Shown: one piece after another, positions 15,401 to 19,678 of the stretch | Layout of the letters: each line of letters begins with the position of its first letter | Position numbering within the stretch: the stretch's first letter is position 1 | Origin: Dysgonamonadaceae bacterium | GTDB lineage: Bacteria > Bacteroidota > Bacteroidia > Bacteroidales > Azobacteroidaceae | NCBI GenBank assembly: GCA_031284225.1 | Contig: JAITAH010000349.1 | Span: 1-19,678, forward strand | Direction of reading: 5' to 3' | Length of the DNA stretch: 19,678 nucleotides | Program-made: the position numbers and the translations under genes | Notes under the pieces: model-generated | What the model saw: the letters and a program-made list of their open reading frames with translations, nothing else | Database searches by the model: none | What the model was told of the DNA's origin: nothing

Positions 15401-15603
15401 TCCTGCAGCAGTTGACAAACGGCGTTGTGCAAGCGGCGAAACTTAGCTTGCAAGGACGTAACCTTTTCCTGTGGGTTCCGAAATCAAACGAATATACCGA
15501 TCCGGATTACAGCGCGAATGATTCAAATGCGATCGGTGTTTCTACGTTGACGTCCGCGCCTCCTACCCGTTATTTCGGAGGCTCCGTATCTTTCACATTC
15601 TAA
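12433..15603 (+). CDS. SusC/RagA-family TonB-linked outer-membrane transporter
   Basis: The product has 1056 residues, typical for SusC-like proteins. Residues 1-20 are a signal peptide ending VLAQ. A carboxypeptidase-regulatory-like domain follows (about 24-104: IKGTITDGGDNSTLPGAII to YNISLKP). A TonB-box-like VLDEIVVTAAG lies at 109-119, then the plug (about 125-240) with the SusC signatures LTAKIPGLQV, LRGNRSITG, PLVVLDG-like VLVVLDGAV, and GATLYGSEASNGVIIITTKRG. The 22-strand barrel makes up the rest and ends RYFGGSVSFTF with the expected aromatic last residue. It would import a substrate captured by the SusD lid, powered by TonB-ExbBD. It starts a three-gene operon behind a long leader carrying a Cys-rich uORF. 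No degrading enzyme is encoded with it, so the substrate cannot be deduced. Confidence 0.95.
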   Translation: MKKTIVTTILFCLFAGSVLAQSRQIKGTITDGGDNSTLPGAIISIVNAKSIGATVAGITADINGNYVLNIGTAKAVQLRVSYLGYETQTFTVSEGQDIYNISLKPVQNVLDEIVVTAAGITRARREQGYSSTKVTAGELTAGKSPTVAGGLTAKIPGLQVNAISSGVNPNYRLVLRGNRSITGENQVLVVLDGAVVENSILGNINPQDIEDIQVLNGAAGATLYGSEASNGVIIITTKRGVKGKPKITLSHTLTLEQVNFFPQLQTRFGQGSTADAQIFDPVENQQYGPVFDGTERALGYPLENGDQQYTLYSPIDERNKFWETGVQNQTDLSISFGTDHSTSYISAQYFDVKGTTPGDKYDRVSLRFNNTQRVLPNLSVIYAAGLVENNYDTSTATDLIYENLVNLPANVPLLNYKDWQNNKWATPDGWFNPWYENPYWAAAAYRQNTKNTYLTGKTELKWDIKPWLSALYRASIANRYYQTKQWDPKVTYSDYSLKVQGKTNLAGAIYDSGQNWYRLNQDFQVAARHDAGNFSLNLTLGASNVNKSRKTVNLGATGLVIPGLNNIANRSGDVNTNTSSNIYHERNYGFWGDFLVGYKNYAFVHVTGRNDWTSVLLPENRSYFYPSLDVSFIPTDALAGLKDTFLDYWKVRAAISQTGNVNINPYSTEAVYNSVTGYSKGTFFSESSSLVANDLKPEITTGWEIGSEFRILKNLAEVQFTYYNTSTTGEAISSSITPSSGYTGLLLNSGEVTNKGIETSLRLNPIRTRDWDVRLGGNYTHNENVLVDLIVDRIGIPTGSGSISNIVFAQVGQPVNIIVVTDYARVPEKDADGNPYPKELVGKVIVDKNTGYPSRAGESAIQGNTTPKHRLGLDFSIKYKDFSLSGLFEYRGGYKYASISLGSTMDFTGSSARTAYYNRERFVFPQSVVNTGTEGHPVYEINKNVTISDGGTGFWTNATYNRGTYSNYVYSGDYWKWRELAFSYDVPAAFLQQLTNGVVQAAKLSLQGRNLFLWVPKSNEYTDPDYSANDSNAIGVSTLTSAPPTRYFGGSVSFTF

Positions 15604-15624
15604 CATCTTTAAATGTATTCAAAA

Positions 15625-17244
15625 ATGAAAAAGTATTTTATAAAAATAGCATTGGCAGGGGCGCTCTTGTGGGTGATTTTCGGGTTCAGCGCCTGCAATC
15701 TGGACATCAATGAAAATCCCAATTCGGCTACCGGTTCGGTAGTAACGCCCGATTTGATTTTGTCGCCCACCGTTGCTTCAACGGTGTATAATCAGATTTA
15801 TTATTACGGTTATGCCAGCGCCGCCTATTACGCCGGATTTCAGGTGCCGGGCGACGGTATCGCCGGTTTCGGGGAACAGTATAGTTACAATCTTACCTCG
15901 TCGAGTGTAACAGGGGCTTGGACGGAAATTTTCGCCAATCTCCGGCAATACAAGACGATTATTCAAAAATCGGAGGAGGATCCGAAATATGCTTTATTCG
16001 GCGGAATTGCGCATATCCTGAAAGCATACTCCTATCAATTGTTGGTGGATGCTTACGGCGATGTTCCTTACACGGAAGGCTTGGGAGGAAAAACAGGGAA
16101 TTATACCCCCAAATACGATAAGGATTCGGAAGTCTATCAATTATTGGTCGGCGAATTGGACGAGGCCATCGCTATCCTGAAAGAAAACCAGGGGAAAATA
16201 GGCGCCGGAGTTACGGCTCTTAATTCAATCAGCGATCCTTTGTTTGGCGGCGATATTACCCAATGGATCCGGTTGGCCAATAATGTCAAATTACGTTTGC
16301 TGGTGCGGGCGGAAGGCACCACCATCGACGCTTTTGTCAAAGAGGCTTTCGGTAAGTTTTCGAGCGAAGGTTTCCTGAAAGAAAATGCGTTGGTTAATCC
16401 GGGATACAGCCCCAGCACTATCGACCGGCAAAACCCGTACTGGAATGTCTATCACAGTTCTACGGCGGGAACCATCACGCAATCGGCTAACTATTACATT
16501 CCCTCGCGTTATGTATTTTCGTTTTACAACGGAGCCAAGTTGACCGACGAGTTCAGGGGAAAATTGGTCTATAAAGGTTTTCCCAATACGCCGAGCGGAC
16601 AATTAGGACAGGAAGCCAAGGGATCGCCCGACCATCCTGCTTCTACCAAATATGTTTGGTTTATCGGAACCGGTACGAATGCGGCGGCGTCGCAAGACAA
16701 TGCCGGGATTTTGAAAAGCCGTTCGGCCGGCGCACCCCTCTTTACCGCTGCGGAAGCGTATTTTCTGTTGGCCGAGGCCGCTTTGAACGGCCATGTATTG
16801 GATGGCGACGCTTTATCGAATTTCGACAAAGGTATCGAGGCCTCTTTTGCCTACTTAGCCTTGAAGGGAACGGAAACGGCTTTACCGGATGTTCGTGCGG
16901 AGGTTGCCGCTTATAAAGCTGCTAATTCGGATAATTGGCTGGTGAATTTTGAGTTGGCAACGAACAATGCGCAAAAACTGGAAGCCATTATTACCCAGAA
17001 ATACATTGCGTTGAATATCGTCAATTCCAACGAAGCTTGGAATGAGTTTCGCCGGACGGCTTATCCGAGAATCAGCGGAACGGATCCGGCACATACATTT
17101 GTTTCGATTCAATCGGCTTCCACTCATTCCGACAAATTGCCGGTGCGTTTGGTGTATCCGCAAACCGAAATCGACCTGAATGGAAATAATGTTCCGGCAA
17201 AACGGAATCCTTATTCCGATCTGATATTCTGGGATAAAGACTAA
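15625..17244 (+). CDS. SusD/RagB-family nutrient-binding outer-membrane lipoprotein
   Basis: The ATG at 15625 (MKKYFIKIA) gives 539 residues. An ATG at 15613 would add only MYSK. Residues 1-24 form a lipoprotein signal (GFSAC, Cys24), followed by NLDINENPNSAT, the usual SusD start after the anchor. The helical TPR-like core is visible in HILKAYSYQLLVDAYGDVPYTEGL and in TAAEAYFLLAEAAL, while the C-terminal QKYIALNIVNSNEAWNEFRRTAYP and NNVPAKRNPYSD are typical of the shorter SusD-like group. It would sit on the SusC barrel as a hinged lid that binds substrate at the cell surface. It lies 21 bp behind SusC and 33 bp before the DUF1735-type gene, so the three are almost certainly cotranscribed. 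Confidence 0.94.
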   Translation: MKKYFIKIALAGALLWVIFGFSACNLDINENPNSATGSVVTPDLILSPTVASTVYNQIYYYGYASAAYYAGFQVPGDGIAGFGEQYSYNLTSSSVTGAWTEIFANLRQYKTIIQKSEEDPKYALFGGIAHILKAYSYQLLVDAYGDVPYTEGLGGKTGNYTPKYDKDSEVYQLLVGELDEAIAILKENQGKIGAGVTALNSISDPLFGGDITQWIRLANNVKLRLLVRAEGTTIDAFVKEAFGKFSSEGFLKENALVNPGYSPSTIDRQNPYWNVYHSSTAGTITQSANYYIPSRYVFSFYNGAKLTDEFRGKLVYKGFPNTPSGQLGQEAKGSPDHPASTKYVWFIGTGTNAAASQDNAGILKSRSAGAPLFTAAEAYFLLAEAALNGHVLDGDALSNFDKGIEASFAYLALKGTETALPDVRAEVAAYKAANSDNWLVNFELATNNAQKLEAIITQKYIALNIVNSNEAWNEFRRTAYPRISGTDPAHTFVSIQSASTHSDKLPVRLVYPQTEIDLNGNNVPAKRNPYSDLIFWDKD

Positions 17245-17277
17245 GGAATGTTTAATTTTATAATACATCATAAAACA

Positions 17278-18141
17278 ATGAAACGATTTATTCAATATTA
17301 TTTATATGCGATCATAGTTACATTCGGATTGAGTTCGTGCCTGAGTGACGAACCGGTGTTTGAACAGGATGGCGGCGCGATGGGAATCGTTGAACTCGTG
17401 CTCCCCGCCCGGACTACATCCACTCCGTATGCAGTTAAAACCACTACGCTTGAAGTTGTGGACGAAATTTTGCTTCCCGTTGAGGTCAACTATACCGGTT
17501 TCGACGGCGTCCCTGCGGATGTGCAGGTTAGCCTTGCCATCGACGATGAGATTGTAAGCCATTACAATGAAAGCGTAGCAGGCAGCTCGTTTCTGGCGCT
17601 TTCGGCGGGCAATTACGAATTACCGGCTTCCAATACGATAACCATTCCGAAAGGAGAGAAAAAAGCTGTTTATACCATCAAACTGAAACCGAAAACGTTT
17701 GATGTAACAAAGGCGTACGCTTTGGGCGTGAAAATACAAAGCGTTTCCGGCGGGACGATTAGCGGCAACTATTCGGCGGGTCTCTATGTGCTCCCGGTAA
17801 AAAGTCCGTGGCAGGGAACTTACAACGTTCACTATCGCTGGTATGCCGGCGGCGGCTTCGGTACGGTAGATGAAGAATACGATGAAACGGGTGTGAAACT
17901 GGCTACTGCCGGTCCCGGTGTGGTGCAAGTGCAATATGTGGGTTATTGGTTCAGCGGCTGGACGCAATATACGGTGAAGAATGACAATACGGTCGATGTA
18001 ACACCGTATAGTGGAAGCATCTTGGCCGCCACCATCATCGAAAGCGAAGCGGATTGGGAACATTTGACTTTCCGGGTGCGGTACAGTTTCCTTTCGGGAC
18101 GGTACGAACTGGAAGAAACTTATGTTCGGACAGGGGATTAA
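17278..18141 (+). CDS. DUF1735-type (BT_3987-like N-terminal domain) surface lipoprotein
   Basis: The ATG at 17278 gives 287 residues starting with a lipoprotein signal (LSSC, Cys21). An ATG at 17248 would add ten residues and hide the signal. Residues about 30-165 look like a DUF1735-type beta-sandwich: ADVQVSLAIDDEIVSHYN, LSAGNYELPASNTITIPKGEKKAVYTIKL, and AYALGVKIQSVSG. The C-terminal 120 residues are rich in aromatics and Gly (PWQGTYNVHYRWYAGGGFG, VQVQYVGYWFSGWTQY) and form an antiparallel beta domain I cannot name; a binding module is plausible. Proteins of this type are commonly the third gene after SusC/SusD and act as surface accessory binding proteins. The operon ends 45 bp downstream at an intrinsic terminator. 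Confidence 0.82.
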   Translation: MKRFIQYYLYAIIVTFGLSSCLSDEPVFEQDGGAMGIVELVLPARTTSTPYAVKTTTLEVVDEILLPVEVNYTGFDGVPADVQVSLAIDDEIVSHYNESVAGSSFLALSAGNYELPASNTITIPKGEKKAVYTIKLKPKTFDVTKAYALGVKIQSVSGGTISGNYSAGLYVLPVKSPWQGTYNVHYRWYAGGGFGTVDEEYDETGVKLATAGPGVVQVQYVGYWFSGWTQYTVKNDNTVDVTPYSGSILAATIIESEADWEHLTFRVRYSFLSGRYELEETYVRTGD

Positions 18142-18181
18142 GGCCATATTAATTATTTATATACTCTACTTAAATTACTTG

Positions 18182-18225
18182 AAAGGCGAGTTTCCAGGGA
18201 TGGAAGCTCGCTTTGTATATTTTTT
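18182..18225 (+). terminator. intrinsic terminator of the SusC/SusD/DUF1735 operon
   Basis: GCGAG T TTCCA (18186-18196) pairs with TGGAA G CTCGC (18201-18211) around the tetraloop GGGA, with one T-G wobble. The stem is extended by AAG below it against TTT. A T-rich tract (TTTGTATATTTTTT) follows directly. It lies 45 bp after the DUF1735-type stop codon. Confidence 0.9.
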
Positions 18226-18559
18226 ATAACCGGGGATTTCTTTGTTGCTTTTGCCGCTATCCGCTTTTTTTGCAATAGGGCGACAATTCTTTTGCCGTTT
18301 CCTGTAGCCGGGAAAATGAGGGTTAACCCGATATTTACAATAGCAATCGTGCCGGTAGATAGACATGCAATCCGGTGAATGTAGAAAAACCAAATGTAAA
18401 ATATTTATCGAATTATCAGATAAACAAAGTTTTTTTCTACAAATAGTAAAATTTTTTGGGGGAATAAAAATTCTTCTTGTTTTTGCAATGTGTAAATCGA
18501 TTCGCGTAGAAAGTTACATAAAATGAATTCAAGTATTTAACGGAATAAATTAAACCATT
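18226..18559. other. AT-rich intergenic stretch without a recognised gene
   Basis: Between the operon terminator and the small membrane-protein gene I find no convincing ORF, RNA gene or clean promoter match. A 72-codon minus-strand frame at 18175-18393 runs across the terminator hairpin and has no protein-like features. The last 150 bases become strongly AT-rich, as does the gene that follows. Confidence 0.5.
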
Positions 18560-18826
18560 ATGTCGTCAACTAAAAAACGTATTTCCCTAAGAGAAATTGG
18601 AATTATTACAGGAGGGGCTTTTATTGCTGCTATTATATGTTTATGTCTTTATAATTACGTGGCAGGAGTGCTTTTACCTAATGATGATCTGCAAATTAAT
18701 AACTGGGCATTTGGAATTATTTTATTTGTTTCCAGCCTCTTCAGAGCGTATTTTGTTCTTTGGCGCGTAAACAACTCAATAAAAAACAATAAAAAATTGC
18801 TTTCAATTAATTTTGAAATAATATGA
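18560..18826 (+). CDS. small two-helix membrane protein, hypothetical
   Basis: An 88-residue ORF starts at 18560 behind AATAAATTAAACC. The N-terminus is basic (MSSTKKRISLREIG). A first hydrophobic helix spans about 13-38 (IGIITGGAFIAAIICLCLY) and a second about 48-68 (NWAFGIILFVSSLFRAYFVL). The basic tail RVNNSIKNNKKLL follows. Basic residues at both ends and two helices suggest both termini are cytoplasmic. I recognise no family. Base composition is clearly more AT-rich than in the neighbouring genes, and its stop lies 25 bp before the end of a decayed IS3-type element, which fits foreign origin. A toxin, an immunity protein or a phage or accessory protein are all possible, but none is supported. 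Confidence 0.55.
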   Translation: MSSTKKRISLREIGIITGGAFIAAIICLCLYNYVAGVLLPNDDLQINNWAFGIILFVSSLFRAYFVLWRVNNSIKNNKKLLSINFEII

Positions 18827-18851
18827 AGTTCATTTATTGGATTTTTTGAAG

Positions 18852-18872
18852 TGACCCCAAGAAGTTGGACAG
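18852..18872. repeat. IS3-family terminal inverted repeat (one end only)
   Basis: TGACCCCAAGAAGTTGGACA matches the well-known IS3-family end pattern (TGACCCC..AA.TTGGACA). It lies 9 bp beyond the stop codon of the transposase remnant, as expected for the 3' end of such an element. The opposite end is not found in the window. Confidence 0.75.
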
Positions 18873-18880
18873 ATTGAAAA

Positions 18881-19058
18881 TTATTCTATTCCTTGTACAA
18901 GAGCTCGGTATCGCACCGGGCTCTTTCCTTTTAACCGGTTTTTTATTCTTTTATTGTTATAATAGTCAATATATTCCTCTAAAGACTTTATAAAATTCTT
19001 CGGCGGTTTCAAATTTCTGTGCATATAACAGTTCTGATTTCTTCTTTTTCCTGCTCAT
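18881..19058 (-). pseudogene. IS3-family transposase (orfB, DDE integrase) C-terminal remnant
   Basis: Read on the minus strand from 19058, MSRK is followed by KKKSELLYAQKFETAEEF and then, after a one-base insertion near 18990, by IKSLEEYIDYYNNKRIKNR and LKGKSPVRYRALVQGIE before TAA at 18881. This is the usual end of IS3-family transposases. The normal stretch between MSRK and KSEL, which carries the last DDE glutamate in MESFFG-like sequence, is deleted. The rest of the transposase is absent; a few weakly similar codons may continue to about 19100, where the hairpin array begins. The element cannot move by itself. Confidence 0.8.
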
Positions 19059-19101
19059 ATTTATCATCTGCATTTTGAGCTTTCCGGAATGGTTCCTGTA
19101 T

Positions 19102-19520
19102 TGTTCGGCGTTCATTCAAGTAATAGTTGAATGTTTCCCGAATCTGTTCGGTGTTCGTTCAACTAACACTTGAATGTCTCCCAAACTTATTCGGCGTTCA
19201 TTCAACTAACAGTTGAATGTTTCCTAAATCTGTTCAGCGTTCATTCAACTAACAGTTGAATGTTTTCCAAACTGTTCGGCGTTCGTTCGGGAACTTCCGA
19301 AAGTCTCCTGCATAGTGCAGCGTTTGTTCGGGAACTTCCGAAAGTCTCCTGCACAGAGCAGCGCTCGTTCGGGAACTCCCGAAAGTCTCCTACACAGAGC
19401 AGCGTTTGTTCGGGAACTTCCGAAAGTCTCCTGCATAGTACAGCGCTCGTTCGGGAACTTCCGAAAGTCTCCTGCACAGAGCAGCGCTCATTCGGGAACT
19501 CCCGAACATTTCCCGCACTA
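19102..19520. repeat. tandem array of ten hairpin-forming 41-43 bp repeats in two families
   Basis: Unit starts are at 19102, 19145, 19188, 19231 (type A, 43 bp), 19273 (A-type head, B-type body), 19316, 19357, 19398, 19439 and 19480 (type B, 41 bp). Type A units centre on the palindrome TTCAACT-AAC-AGTTGAA, extending to nine paired bases in units 3 and 4. Type B units centre on TTCGGG-AACT-CCCGAA or its T variant, keeping a G-T pair. A second small dyad lies in the joints (CTGCA-TAG-TGCAG in B, CCGAA-TCTG-TTCGG in A). Unit 10 has a B hairpin but an A-like tail (CATTTCCCG). Periods of 41 and 43 are not multiples of three, so the minus-strand ORFs across it are not credible. Confidence 0.9.
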
Positions 19521-19545
19521 TATACCATTTTTTCCCCCGCCCTGT

Positions 19546-19579
19546 TTTGCCATTCTTTACGAGAATCTTATTATCTTTG
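19546..19579 (+). promoter_or_regulatory. Bacteroidota-type promoter of asd
   Basis: TATCTTTG (19572-19579) matches the -7 box and TTTG (19546-19549) the -33 box with 22 bp between. The ATG of asd is 25 bp downstream of the -7 box, so the transcript leader is short. The promoter lies outside the hairpin array, 26 bp after its last unit. Confidence 0.78.
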
Positions 19580-19604
19580 CGGCTTAAACAAACTTATAAT
19601 CATT

Positions 19605-19678
19605 ATGAAGATCGCTATTGTAGGCGTCAGCGGAGCCGTAGGTCAGGAGTTACTCCGCATATTGGACGAAAGAAATTT
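19605..19678 (+). CDS. asd: aspartate-semialdehyde dehydrogenase, N-terminus, truncated by window edge
   Basis: The 24 complete codons visible read MKIAIVGVSGAVGQELLRIL and continue DERN. GxxGAVG is the NADP-binding loop at the start of the Rossmann fold, and the wording is that of bacterial Asd enzymes. Asd reduces aspartyl-4-phosphate to the semialdehyde for lysine/diaminopimelate, threonine and methionine synthesis. The rest, including the catalytic Cys, lies outside the window. It is preceded by its own promoter. Confidence 0.88.
   Translation, partial: MKIAIVGVSGAVGQELLRILDERN

Noticed and set aside
14671..15453. 260-codon minus-strand ORF inside SusC
   Set aside because: It lies opposite a fully supported SusC barrel region and reflects codon bias in the opposite frame.
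18175..18393. 72-codon minus-strand ORF after the SusC operon
   Set aside because: It spans the intrinsic terminator hairpin and has a basic, low-complexity composition with no homologous pattern.
19102..19520. CRISPR array
   Set aside because: The units are contiguous near-copies with no unique spacers of constant length, and no cas genes are in the window.
19241..19587. Minus- and plus-strand ORFs of 63-95 codons through the tandem array
   Set aside because: They arise from repeat units of 41-43 bp read in shifting frames. The period is not divisible by three, composition is Cys/Arg/Ser-rich and artificial, and no start signals are present.

Overview
The window reads as chromosomal DNA of a Bacteroidota species, most likely order Bacteroidales. 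The evidence is a SusC/SusD pair, a DUF1735-type lipoprotein, a Reg_prop sensor, a DUF5686 protein, many SPII lipoproteins, and promoters of the Bacteroides type (-7 TAnnTTTG, often with a TTTG-like -33 box about 20-22 bp upstream). I cannot name the genus. Gene order is dense and mostly ordinary until about 11.7 kb. The last 8 kb hold the accessory features.

Layout. 1-644 (-): N-terminal part of a Reg_prop sensor protein, cut by the window edge. 879-1475 (-): OmpH/Skp-like lipoprotein. 1637-3097 (+): aminoacyl-histidine dipeptidase PepD, converging on threonine aldolase LtaE (3088-4107, -) with a 10-bp overlap. 4262-8927 (+): a three-gene envelope operon encoding a DUF5686 outer-membrane protein, a small conserved lipoprotein and a beta-helix-like lipoprotein. 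It converges (6-bp overlap) on a two-gene minus-strand unit, a LiaF-like membrane protein followed by a membrane-anchored LytTR DNA-binding protein with overlapping reading frames. 10628-11716 (-): GcvT.

11717-12432 is a 716-bp intergenic region. It holds the gcvT promoter, a possible 28-codon ORF, a diverged inverted-repeat (REP-like) element, and the promoter and roughly 270-nt leader of a SusC operon. The leader contains a strong stem-loop and a short ORF ending MYCMQSRPACMRMCCC, which looks like a sulfur-amino-acid leader peptide. The operon encodes SusC (12433-15603), SusD (15625-17244) and a DUF1735-type lipoprotein (17278-18141), and ends at a clear intrinsic terminator. No glycosidase, peptidase or dedicated regulator belongs to it. 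If the leader peptide works as it looks, uptake by this SusCD complex would be tied to cysteine/methionine supply, not to a glycan signal. This is the best candidate for an undescribed system here.

After the terminator come a gene-free AT-rich stretch, an AT-rich gene for a small two-helix membrane protein, a decayed IS3-family end (terminal repeat plus a deleted and frameshifted transposase C-terminus), and a ten-unit tandem array of hairpin-forming 41-43 bp repeats in two sequence families with the same dyad architecture. The window ends in the first 24 codons of asd, behind its own promoter.
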